Below are positions 10,891 through 20,015 of a stretch of DNA of 64,000 nt, in pieces. Position 1 is the stretch's first letter; each line of letters begins with the position of its first letter. The notes under the pieces are model-generated. The model ran no database searches. It was not told the DNA's origin and saw only the letters and a program-made list of their open reading frames with translations. The stretch comes from Symsagittifera roscoffensis. Taxonomy: Eukaryota; Xenacoelomorpha; Acoela; Convolutidae. The stretch covers positions 1 to 64,000 of the forward strand of contig NW_026971615.1 in the NCBI RefSeq assembly GCF_963678635.1, read 5' to 3'. Both the position numbers and the translations under genes were made by a program.

Positions 10891-11417
10891 CGTGGGCTAA
10901 AAAAATTATTATTTTGAGACTGAAAAGCGGTGGTATGGGGTTGTTCTATAATTTGTTCATATGTATTTTCATCTAGGGGGTGGTGTGTCATTATATGTTG
11001 AATGGGACTTTGTGATATGGTTGGTCTAAAATTTGGATTATTTGTTATTGCTAAATTTCGAAAATTTCGTGGGACTAGTGATAATGGATGGTTATTTGGT
11101 AGTGGTGGTAACTGTGGTGCTGTAGGCGTAATGTCTACATTGTTATGTTCTTCGTCGTATGTGTTCTGTTTTGTTGCTATTTTTGTGTTGTATTCCTTTA
11201 TTTGTGCATCTAAAAGAATTTTGTTTATTGATGATGAAAAAATTCCAAAAAATCCTGCAAATAGTATGCGTGCTACACTTGCTTGTCTATTTACTTGTGT
11301 GTGTATAGCGCATGTATTATAGATTCCTTTTAAAAGCGAAAAAAGAAATCCTATAAAGTTAAACATTGCGTATAAAATAGTCAATTTTTCTAAGATGTAG
11401 TAGGGCCATCGAGAATT
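10887..11417 (-). CDS. Gypsy-A envelope membrane segment and cytoplasmic tail ORF
   Basis: This frame opens at 11417 after a TGA and ends at TGA 10887-10889. It has no ATG at its upstream end; the first Met falls in 'LYAMFNF'. It begins with a hydrophobic stretch ('TILYAMFNFIGFLFSLL'), then a Cys/His-containing segment and a second hydrophobic patch ('ILFAGFFGIFSSSI'), then a Pro/Asn-rich tail. It overlaps the end of the envelope ectodomain frame by 28 nt in another phase. The natural reading is that it is the membrane anchor and tail of the same glycoprotein, separated here by a 1-nt frame change near 11405 (a GGGCC run). A separate small membrane protein is possible. Confidence 0.65.
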   Translation of the reverse strand, partial: NSRWPYYILEKLTILYAMFNFIGFLFSLLKGIYNTCAIHTQVNRQASVARILFAGFFGIFSSSINKILLDAQIKEYNTKIATKQNTYDEEHNNVDITPTAPQLPPLPNNHPLSLVPRNFRNLAITNNPNFRPTISQSPIQHIMTHHPLDENTYEQIIEQPHTTAFQSQNNNFFSPR

Positions 11418-13495
11418 TCATTTTTTAGTGTAACAAAGCTAAAAATATTTATAGGTGAAATATCTTGTGGTCGGTATTTTTCACCGTTTAGATATATATA
11501 ATCTTTAATGTCTTTAAAATATCCGCTATAGTCTTGTGTATAAATATCTGCAAATCCTGCTGTTTCGGCAAGTTTGCGTAAGTTTTGGTCAATTGATTGT
11601 CTTTGTATCGTGTCCATTTGTGTTAATAATTCTTGGAATTGTTGTGTTCTAATGTGATGTTGTATATCGGATTTTGAATATATTCCAATTGATTGTAAGT
11701 CAATATTTGGGTTTCGAACAATAGCTCTAATGCTTTCAGGTGAAAACTTTTTGAGTGATTGCATTAATGTGGGATATGGAGTGAGAAGATAATATTTATC
11801 TTCATCAGGGTTCAGTTGAACTACATTGTGGCTATTTTCTGAACCACATGGGACTGCGGTATCCCAGAAATAGGTTCGTCTTGAAAGTGTGTCAACGAAA
11901 TGTACTTTATTTTTATAAAAGATAGGGATTCTTTTATAGCATCGTTTATCTTCAAAAACATATAGTGGTGATACTTTTTTGGTACAGGTATAAAACCATA
12001 AAATGTTTCCTTCATAATCTAAAAAATTTGATCTATTTCCTGATAGTAAATATCCTGCGTAGGGTATTTTTAATACTGCTAGTGCAAGTGATTGTAGGAT
12101 TTGTGTCCTTTCTAATTCGCATAGCTGGTGAAGTGTTTCTAATTCGGAGAGTGACATTTCTTGAAAAATTCGGCTAATTGTGTAGTCTAATTTCATATCT
12201 AAGTGAATATCATAGTGGATATTACCGAAATATGTAGTATTCATTAGTGATAATTCTTGTAGACGTGTGCTTCTAGTGTCATGCGGTTTTAGATGTCCAC
12301 CAGGTTGATTTTTACTCTTTTGAAAATCAACTGGTATATATGATGTTCCTTCGTTTATAGGGTGACTTGTGGCGTATGGGTCAATTTTTACTTTTCCAGT
12401 GGTCATGTCGAATCCTTTTTTGTATTCAACTAATATCTCGGAGTATTGTGTTTTATGAAGTGGATTTCTGTATTTACATGCAAGTTCTGTTTCTTGATAT
12501 ATTTGAAAACGTGTCAATTTATTTTCTATATTGTGTATGTTTCTAAAATTAGAACTTTGTCTTCGTGACGGATGGACTTGGTCGTATGGAATTGATTGTA
12601 TGAAATATTTTTCGTGAAATTTTATCATACGAGCGTGTATTTTTGCTACTTGAAATGTTGTACATGTGTCTTCAGGGAACCAAACAATTGTTGCTTGTGT
12701 TCGTGTTGTAGGGTCACAATAGCCTTGGTCGATTTTACAAGGTAATCTAATTCCTTGATAGATCATTGTGTTGTCTGATAAATCGCGTGTGAGTTGTATT
12801 TTTTCGAGTTGTATTTTCCAATCAAAAAACATGATTTCTTGATATCCTTTATTTTTTGTGTCTGCTTTGCAGTTTGATGGGTCATTTATACCAATGTGTG
12901 GTATCCAGTGTTTATCGTGTATATCATAAGTTAATCTTCCGTGTGCGCCGTTGTATGGGTATTTTTCATCTAATTTTATATGTCCTTGATATCTTTCAAG
13001 TTCTGCTTGATGTACAGAATCTGCAAAAACTTGGAAATATACTAATTTTCTATCAGTGTTTTTATTTCTTGTGATATTGAGTCGTAGTAACTCGTTTTTA
13101 CAATCTTCGGGATTGAGATGTAGAAGTCGTTCGATATTACTTTGGTAGAATGATTCGTGGTCAAGTCGGTTTTTATTTCCATTTGAGACTTGTGAACAAT
13201 GTACTTTCTTTTCGGAAAATGTCGCTGTGAATTTATATCCTTTAACTGTTGTTGCTCGGGCTTTTGAATAAAGTGTCGCTATTACATTTGTTGTTTCTAT
13301 AGCTTGTGGTTCTGTTTCGCATTGTCATACTTGATTTATTGCATATTTGTGTAATGTTTTTTGTTCGTTTTCGTCACAATCGTAATGTGTTACTAATAAA
13401 TCTTGGGGTCCTGTGCGGGGGGAAGGGTTTATGTTTTCATTTGAGGTTATTAGAAAAAGGAGTTGGAGAAAAATTAAAATTTTTAGAATATACAT
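11390..13495 (-). pseudogene. Gypsy-A envelope-like glycoprotein ORF, broken by one TGA
   Basis: ATG at 13493-13495 starts a signal peptide (MYILKILIFLQLLFLIT), followed by a Cys-containing ectodomain of about 700 codons ending at TAG 11390-11392. A single in-frame TGA lies at 13325-13327, after 56 codons; the remaining 644 codons are open. Cys-bearing blocks include 'GYCDPTTRTQ', 'PEDTCTTFQVAKIHARMIKF' and 'VPCGSENSHNVVQLNPDEDK'. Several N-glycosylation sequons are present (for example NIT, NRS). A secreted, Cys-rich protein 3' of integrase is the expected place for an LTR-element envelope. I cannot assign a fusion-protein class by eye. The membrane anchor lies in the next frame. The ATG overlaps the end of the preceding ORF by 13 nt. 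Confidence 0.75.
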
Positions 13496-14658
13496 GTGTA
13501 TGACAATCCTGAGTATGGGTTATAAAATGTGATGTAACCAATTGTCTTTTTGGTATATCTGTCGTATTTGTATATTACTTCAGTTGTTATAAATGGTGGT
13601 GGTAGGGATTGAGCTGTTATATTTGGTGGATTTAATGGATAGGGATGTTGAGTAATGTTGTTTAATTTAACCGTGATTTCAAATTTCAATTGTAGACTAT
13701 TCTGTTGGAGTATTTGGATGTTATGAGCACGAATGTCTTCGTGAATGTCTTGCCTATATTGTAGTCTATTTAGTGCCCAACTGTGGAGTCGGTTACTTTC
13801 TAGTTGTTGTCCAAATAATGGTGGAGGTGCTGTGAATGTATTCCAGTCTAGTCTTAAAGGAATATTTGTTGATGATTGTTCTCGATATCTAGCGTCGAGG
13901 TTATTTGGGAAATTTAAGTTAAAAGGTGGTGGTGAAATCTGGCTTATTGATGGTGTTGATGGTAGTGATAATGTTTCTGGTAGTGATGAGGATGTTGTTG
14001 TATCCGTAGAAATGTCTATTGGATCATTGATTAAATTTGGTTCACCTTGTGTGAATGAATGTGTTGTCCAGTATGGTAGTCGTGATGTTTGGTTTGTAGG
14101 GTTAAAGGGGTTTTCACGTACTTGTTCAGATGTTGGTGTTGAACCTAAGTAATCTGATGGTAGGCTTGAGGTGCTACGTTGTGAAAGAAGCGTAGGGGTT
14201 TCTGGTAATATACCAATGGGATTTTCTGGTGTACTTTGTGATGGGGATTGAGGTATATCAAAATGAACTCGGGGAGTTTGAAAATTTCTGTTTCGTCGAG
14301 GGTGTATAATTTGTCTATTTATTTCGACTGTATTTTGGTTTTGACTAGGATTTCTTGTTCTACTTAATTCTTGTGGTAGTGTTGGGTATAAGTTATATGT
14401 TGGTTCGCTTAGAGGTGCTTGTCGTTGAACTGGTTCTAGTGGTTCTGATAAGCGAGCGTGTCGTTATTCAAAGGTATATGGGTTATCCTGAAAAGAAATT
14501 CGTGTAGATGTTTGAGGGTTTTGGGTAGTTGAAGATGGTGTGGGGTTTTCTTGGGATGATGTCGGTGAAGACTGACTATGTGATTGTTGGTTAGCAATTT
14601 TTGATGATTTTTGATCTATTCTTTTAGTGGAAAAATTTATGTTTATTGTAGTATTCTT
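13483..14658 (-). pseudogene. Gypsy-A Ser/Thr/Pro-rich ORF without any methionine
   Basis: Reading the minus strand from 14658 gives 64 open codons, a TAA at 14464-14466, then 326 open codons to TAA at 13483-13485. I find no ATG in the whole stretch, so it cannot start translation in the normal way. The first ~270 codons are Ser/Thr/Pro/Gln/Asn-rich (mucin-like or disordered). The last ~120 are more structured ('LDWNTFTAPPPLFGQQ', 'SLQLKFEITVKLNNI', 'KYDRYTKKTIGYITFYNP'). Its 5' end overlaps the 62-codon membrane ORF by 35 nt in the +1 phase, so it may be reached by +1 frameshifting, splicing, or an original fusion now broken. Function unknown. Confidence 0.7.
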
Positions 14659-14812
14659 CTAGAAAAAGTATTAGGAGGATTGTTGCTCGGACGAATGTGA
14701 TAATTGCTTTCTTTATACATTTGCATATTGTCAAGATGAGGGATGATAGAAATGTTATAAAAATTACAAATAGTAAAAAAATATCTGTTCTACTAAAAAT
14801 GGTTCGTATCAT
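14624..14812 (-). CDS. Gypsy-A small membrane protein ORF (62 aa)
   Basis: ATG 14810-14812, TAA 14624-14626. Nearly the whole protein is hydrophobic: 'IFLLFVIFITFLSSLILTI' is one clear span and 'AIITFVRATILLILFL' a likely second, separated by CKCIKK. The start overlaps the stop of the preceding ORF as ATGA. Its 3' end overlaps the methionine-free Ser/Thr-rich frame, so it may be the membrane-anchored N terminus of that larger product. Confidence 0.6.
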   Translation of the reverse strand: MIRTIFSRTDIFLLFVIFITFLSSLILTICKCIKKAIITFVRATILLILFLEEYYNKHKFFH

Positions 14813-15039
14813 TTAGAAAAGTTTTGTGAATCGTACCTGTGGATATAATCAATAGCTTTTGAAAGCTGGAGGTATAGTTCAGATATGGAATAGAAAATTA
14901 AAAAAATATTACAAAAAATGATTAAGATTATTAGAAAAGATTCAAAGATATCAAAAAGAAATATGATGAAAGGTTTAAATATTTTGAAAAAGTTTGCGAA
15001 AATGTTTAGAATTATGGTAACTGGTCGAGAGAAGAGCAT
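14809..15039 (-). CDS. Gypsy-A small membrane protein ORF (76 aa)
   Basis: ATG 15037-15039, TGA 14809-14811. It is Ile/Leu/Phe-rich, with two or three candidate membrane spans ('PFIIFLFDIFESFLIILIIF' and 'NIFLIFYSISELYL') and a short polar C terminus. It is the first ORF after a ~590-nt noncoding gap following integrase, hence a possible first cistron of a subgenomic or spliced RNA. I do not recognise the family. Confidence 0.55.
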   Translation of the reverse strand: MLFSRPVTIILNIFANFFKIFKPFIIFLFDIFESFLIILIIFCNIFLIFYSISELYLQLSKAIDYIHRYDSQNFSK

Positions 15040-15632
15040 TTAAGAAATGGCTTCTTGATCGAATATTTTTTGTTGTTTGAGGCAATTTTCAAGTGTGGTC
15101 GAGTTATTTATTGGTTTTTTGACAAGTGGGTCGAGTTTTGTGAAAAATTGTTGGGGGCAAATTTTATGGTGATCGGGAGATCTTCTTTGTCTTTATTTTC
15201 ATTTGTCAAATGATCTGGGGTATTTTTGAGATTTTTATACTTTAGGCTAATTAAAATGGTCGTTCTTTTACTTTAGGCTAATTTAACATATTTGTTTGGG
15301 GGGTATTTGAGGTCTAGGTTGGGAAATATTGTTGATCTTTGGTTTATTAGATAAGGGAGGGTCATGATATTATGGTGATATTTATTTTAGTTGTCAAGTT
15401 GGAATGGTTTGCTTATTTTTGACCTGGAGGTCGCAAAGTTATAGTTATAGATATGCCTAGAGTTTAATATCGTTCGTCTAGTTGATCTGTGTTAGAGTTA
15501 GAGAAGGTGACGGATTGGATGAATCCTATTGGCTAAATATGAACTAGAATCGTTGCGTGTTTTTCAGCATGTTATTTTGAAAAAATGAAAGTTCAAAATA
15601 TTTCAGAGGTGCAAAAATTATTAAATCTAAAC
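15040..15632 (-). other. Gypsy-A noncoding gap between integrase and membrane ORFs
   Basis: No supported ORF. A direct repeat with core ACTTTAGGCTAATT (plus strand, 15239 and 15271) occurs 32 bp apart. Such a gap between pol and env-region genes is where a subgenomic start or splice acceptor is expected; no specific site is proven. Confidence 0.45.
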
Positions 15633-17345
15633 TTAAAGCTGTTGTCGAAATTCGACTTTCTTTAAGATTTTAGATTGTGGAATGAATGTTTTATAGTTTT
15701 TACGTGGTTGAGTTCTAAGTCGTGATGATTCTCTATGTTCTGATTTGTCGATTTGTTCTTGAGGTATTATTTTTTCTGTCAATTTTCTATTTTTTCTTTC
15801 TTTTTGATCTAGTTTTTTTGTTGTGGTTGATTTTTTATTTTGGTTTTCGAGATGAACGTCATGTTGTTCCTTTGTTTCATTTTCTGTATTTGGGTTATTT
15901 TGAATAACTTTTAAACCTGTGAAAGAATATAATTGAGATAGTTCGCGTAGTGCGTACTCTTTTGGGTAATAAGGTAATAGGTTGTTTCGGTGTTGGACAA
16001 TTTCTTTTTTGTCTGAGTCGGTAATTTTATATGTGACATCTGTGGGTTTGGCAATTATTTGGTATGGTCCTTTACGAAGGGGTTGTAATTTTTTAGAGAT
16101 TCCTTTTTGAGTGTTAAAATTGGGTATTAAAACAAATGTTTCAATTTTTAAATCGGAGGCTGGTGTGAAGCGTGAATTTATTTGTTCATTAATGTTTTGT
16201 CTTTGTAACAACTTTTTTGTTACTTTTTGGTAAATTTCATTATGTTTTTTATCTCTATTTAAAATCCATTCGGTGTGTGTACCGGAGGCTAATTTAAGAA
16301 TTTGTGGGTGATGAAAATGATCTTCATCGTGTGTGTGTAAAGGTAGGTTATAACAAATTGAGTCTTTATTCGGTTGACAATGACTTTGTGCATTTTTATG
16401 AGAATTTGCTGTAAACATAATCGGTTTGCGTGGCTTTTGATTAAAAACCATTTCATATGGTGACATTCCTAGAGTTGTCGTGATTTGTGAGTGATATGCT
16501 AAGGGAAATAGTTTTACATCTGCTGACCATTCGGTATATCTTGTATCATTTCCATTGATGATACATCTAAGATATTCTTGTAGTGAACGGTTCATACCTT
16601 CGACTAAGCCGTTTGTCCAAGGTGCGTGGGATGTACGTGGTTTGTGTTTGATGTTATATAAATGACATAGTGTGATAATTTCATTATTTATGAATTCTGT
16701 ACCGTTATCTGTAACTAGAATTTCTGGTAGTCCGAATTTGGCTATCCAGTGTTCATATAGTGTTGTGTAAGCATAATAAGCGTTACAATGTGGTACTGGG
16801 CTAAGTGCTACATAATGTGTAAACGCGTCAACAATTACCATAATGTAGGAATTTCCTTCGGATGAGGGTGAAATTGGTCCTTTTGTATCAAATGAAATAC
16901 GGTGGTTAAAGTACAAACTTTGTCCTTTAAAATCTTGTTTTTGTGCTATTTGTTTTTGATTTGGATAAGGTTTATTTAGCTGACATACTATACAATCATT
17001 GCATAGTACTTTTATCCAAATTGGTGCATTTGGGAAATAAAAGTTTTGTATGAAATTCGAATATGTTTTCTCTGATCCAGAGTGTCCTTTAATGTTTTGT
17101 GTATGCGAAATATTAAAAGCTATAAGAATCATACTTAGTGGGAGACAGGGAACTGTAGATTCATTTAATTTGTATTCTAGAAGGTCTGTGTTTTCGTTAA
17201 TTGTTGTATTATTGAATTTTCGAAAATATCGGAGCAGTGTTTTATTTCCTAAAATAGTTGTATCTGCCTTGACGGGTTTAGTTTTATATTTGTGCCATGA
17301 TTTTAGTTGTCTAATTACTGGGTCAAGATTTTGATATTGGTTCAA
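15633..17345 (-). CDS. Gypsy-A integrase (pol C-terminal part)
   Basis: 570 codons. The zinc-binding module has H81 and H88, with C115/C118/C121. The catalytic core is complete: D153 in 'RISFDTKGP', D213 in 'LVTDNGTEF' and E249 in 'NGLVEGMNR', with 35 residues between D213 and E249 (D,D-35-E). A GPY/F motif lies near residues 424-440 ('RKGPYQIIAKPTDVTYKI'). The basic C-terminal tail (KEQ...RKNRKL) is long. The frame begins at a TTG and its sense extends upstream of 17345, so it is not an independent gene: it continues the RT-RNase H ORF after a -1 frame change near 17365. Role: joins element cDNA to host DNA. Confidence 0.9.
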   Translation of the reverse strand: MNQYQNLDPVIRQLKSWHKYKTKPVKADTTILGNKTLLRYFRKFNNTTINENTDLLEYKLNESTVPCLPLSMILIAFNISHTQNIKGHSGSEKTYSNFIQNFYFPNAPIWIKVLCNDCIVCQLNKPYPNQKQIAQKQDFKGQSLYFNHRISFDTKGPISPSSEGNSYIMVIVDAFTHYVALSPVPHCNAYYAYTTLYEHWIAKFGLPEILVTDNGTEFINNEIITLCHLYNIKHKPRTSHAPWTNGLVEGMNRSLQEYLRCIINGNDTRYTEWSADVKLFPLAYHSQITTTLGMSPYEMVFNQKPRKPIMFTANSHKNAQSHCQPNKDSICYNLPLHTHDEDHFHHPQILKLASGTHTEWILNRDKKHNEIYQKVTKKLLQRQNINEQINSRFTPASDLKIETFVLIPNFNTQKGISKKLQPLRKGPYQIIAKPTDVTYKITDSDKKEIVQHRNNLLPYYPKEYALRELSQLYSFTGLKVIQNNPNTENETKEQHDVHLENQNKKSTTTKKLDQKERKNRKLTEKIIPQEQIDKSEHRESSRLRTQPRKNYKTFIPQSKILKKVEFRQQL

Positions 17346-19153
17346 GGTATTGGTTGTAATTTTATCTGTTGGGGGAGAAAAATGTTTTCTATTTCTAATT
17401 TAGATAAAGGAATTGTATCAAGTGGGTCATGGAGGTCAAAGACTTGATTTATTGTGTATTTTGAATCGTTTGTTTGTGGTCCTGATAAATTTATTTTATC
17501 AGTTAGGTTTTCTTTTTCAATTAATGGAAAAAGGTCTTTTTTATGCGAGTGTTGTTTTACTCTTTTTTGTTGGGTGTTATTTTTTATCCATTGTGAGTAT
17601 GGAATTGGTTTGAAAGTTGATGTTCCAAGTAGATCAACTTCGTAGTGATTATTTTGGCAATCTAAATAGAGTGGGAAGTGTTGTAGATTGTTTAGCTGTG
17701 ATTGTTCAACGTCAGTTTTTACTGCATATTTGCATTCTAGTCGGGGTGATGTTTCGTTTTCTGCAAGGTAGAATTTTATATTTTTAGGTATTTCAACTGT
17801 AGTTTTACGTGTAAGTAATTCAGGTGGTGTATTTCGACTTAATGTGTCTGGTAATGCAAGATTTTTTCCTGCTGTCCAAACTATATGTAAGTTTGGGAAT
17901 TTCATTAGAATTAGTTGAAATCTATAAACTCGGTGATTGGGATTAGATTTTTGTGTAAAGAGAAAAATGATTGGTTTGTGATCTGTGAAAAGAACTGTTG
18001 GATGTTTTGATCGAAGTATCAGAAATACATATTCTGTTAGTGTATATCTTATAGCTGTACACTCTCTCATTAGAGTTGAGAGTCGTAGCTCTGCTTGAGT
18101 GAATAATCGAGAATTTGCTGATATAAGATTCATTTTGTTTGTGCCATTGTGTGATTGTAATAATGCTGCACCGATGCCAAAATTCGAAGCATCGCACATT
18201 GCATAGAATGGTTGATTTGGATCTGGAATTGTATTCGAAATTTGTTCAGTTAGGAGTTTTTTAATTTCTTCAAATCGTGCTTGATGTTCTGTGTTCCATT
18301 CAAAATTATTTTGTTGTCTAAGTATATTATAAAATGGTCTTAGGTATAATTGCATTTTATAGACATATTTACTTAAAAAATTTAACATTCCAAGGAATTC
18401 TTGGATTTTCTTTTTGTTTGTTGGTGGTTGGAGTTTTTGAATAGCATCAATGCGTGATTTTAATGGGGTTATTGTTTTTCTTTCTATATTATGTCCTAAG
18501 AATTTAACTCGTGTTAAAAAGAAGTGTGATTTATCGGGGGCGGCCTTCAGATTTTCGTTCTGAAGTATTTTGTGATAATGTTCTAAAACTTTAAACATTT
18601 CTTCTTTTGTCTGTGATTGCATAAAAACATCGTCTAAATAAGTGATTGCGTTTTTCTTGAGTATTAGTGGTCTAAAAATTTTGCTCATAAAAGCTGAAAA
18701 TGCTGCTGGTCCTATGGATATTCCATAGAATAGGCGGTTGAATTCATATTGCTGATTTCCAATAACAAATTGTGTTAAGCGTCGCGATTGTTCATCTAGT
18801 GGCATTTGATTATATGCACTATTCATATCTGCGGTTGTAAAGTATTTTCCGTTTATTTTTGTTAAAATAACTTGTATTGGTTCAATAGGCCAATTGCATT
18901 TTGATTCGTCTATTAGTGAATTAAGATATCTAGCGTCTAGAACTATTTTTAATGATTCTCCTTTTGCTAGGATGATAACAGGGTTGATAAATGTGTTACC
19001 TTTTGGTTGTTCTTCTTTGTTTACCGGTGAGATTATATTGTATTGTTCTAAAATATCAAGTAATCTGTTCACTTTATCGTGTAAATGAATTGGTACTTTA
19101 CTTGCTCTTTGTTTTTTGAAAACTGCGTCAGGTTTTAATGGGAGATGTAGTGA
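17342..19153 (-). CDS. Gypsy-A reverse transcriptase and RNase H (pol)
   Basis: This frame is open from just after TGA 19154-19156; that stop separates it in-frame from the upstream pol segment. Counting from the GTG codon at 19070-19072, RT catalytic residues are D82 ('FTTADMNSAYNQ') and Y145-L-D-D148. RNase H carries D294 ('MCDASNFGIGAALLQ'), E337 ('LSTLMRECTAI') and D364 ('FTDHKPI'). The linker 'LPDTLSRNTPPELL' follows. Upstream of the GTG, residues such as 'PIHLHDKVNRLLDILEQY' belong to the RT N terminus, so no genuine start exists there and it must be read as part of a Gag-Pol polyprotein. Its last ~8 codons are out of phase with integrase. Confidence 0.92.
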   Translation of the reverse strand, partial: SLHLPLKPDAVFKKQRASKVPIHLHDKVNRLLDILEQYNIISPVNKEEQPKGNTFINPVIILAKGESLKIVLDARYLNSLIDESKCNWPIEPIQVILTKINGKYFTTADMNSAYNQMPLDEQSRRLTQFVIGNQQYEFNRLFYGISIGPAAFSAFMSKIFRPLILKKNAITYLDDVFMQSQTKEEMFKVLEHYHKILQNENLKAAPDKSHFFLTRVKFLGHNIERKTITPLKSRIDAIQKLQPPTNKKKIQEFLGMLNFLSKYVYKMQLYLRPFYNILRQQNNFEWNTEHQARFEEIKKLLTEQISNTIPDPNQPFYAMCDASNFGIGAALLQSHNGTNKMNLISANSRLFTQAELRLSTLMRECTAIRYTLTEYVFLILRSKHPTVLFTDHKPIIFLFTQKSNPNHRVYRFQLILMKFPNLHIVWTAGKNLALPDTLSRNTPPELLTRKTTVEIPKNIKFYLAENETSPRLECKYAVKTDVEQSQLNNLQHFPLYLDCQNNHYEVDLLGTSTFKPIPYSQWIKNNTQQKRVKQHSHKKDLFPLIEKENLTDKINLSGPQTNDSKYTINQVFDLHDPLDTIPLSKLEIENIFLPQQIKLQPIP

Positions 19154-20015
19154 TCAACTGATTTTGCCAACATCAAATTTAGATGTTGCATAGACTGATG
19201 AATATTTTATTAGCTGTTTGGCTAATCTATCAAATTCGTCTTGTGTTATTTGTGAATGTTGAAAGTTAAACATTGTTAAAAACTTCTGTTGAGATTCTGT
19301 GTAGTTACTTATGTTGAATGTAGGTTTGAAATATGGAGTTTTTGTGAAATAGTCTGTATTTCTTTTTTCATTACTTATTATATTATTTATGGATAATTCT
19401 TTATTAAGAATTGTGGATTGACAAATATCTAATAATTGGAGTATATTATTTACGCGGTATGCTTTTTCGTGTACTGGTGATATCGTAGCGTTGGTTTCGC
19501 AATAGCCTAAAAGTCCTAAAGGTAGTGTTACTTGATAGGGTATTTTGTTGTATACATGTAGAGAAATAATATCTGAATTCGAGTTTTTCAAATATTTTAT
19601 GGATGAAAATGTGATTTTGAAAAACTTATGGATAGGTTTGAATTCAAAATCTGACATATAGAGTTGTTGTTTATTTTGTTTTTTATCATATTGGTGAACT
19701 TGTTTTATTGAAAAATTATATATGTTTCCTGATAGTGGTTTCAGGTGTTTTCTTTGTTGATTATATATCGGGTAAAATTTTGAAAAGAATGGTGGTTGTT
19801 TATTTAATCTTTGAAAAAATGTTAGGGATGTATCTTTTGTTTTTGTGTATTTATCTTTGATTAGTATTTTACTATTCAAAATGTTGATTGTTGGTATATA
19901 TTTAGAGATAAATGGTATTCCAATGATATTGTGTTTAATATCAGTGATATGGAATATTTGTTTAAATGGTTTATTTAAAATTTTATTTTGTTCTATTGTT
20001 CCATGGGGAGAAGAA
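19154..20015 (-). pseudogene. Gypsy-A protease C-terminal half and pol linker
   Basis: An open frame carrying the second half of a retropepsin-like domain, including 'FHITDIKHNIIGIPFISKYI', followed by about 200 codons of linker leading to RT. It is in a different phase from the gag-PR frame that carries the active-site Asp; the change occurs around 20000-20015, beside a GGGG run. It ends at TGA 19154-19156 in phase with RT. In many Ty3/gypsy elements gag and pol are joined by a programmed -1 shift, but a shift inside the protease fold would be unusual. I read it as damage or an assembly indel. Confidence 0.75.

Noticed and set aside
13745-14152. 135-codon plus-strand frame inside Gypsy-A
   Set aside because: It is antisense to the methionine-free Ser/Thr-rich frame, whose composition leaves the opposite strand free of stops.
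15633-17345. Integrase as a separate gene starting at 17345
   Set aside because: The start is TTG and family-like sequence continues upstream in the same frame, so it is part of pol after a frame break.
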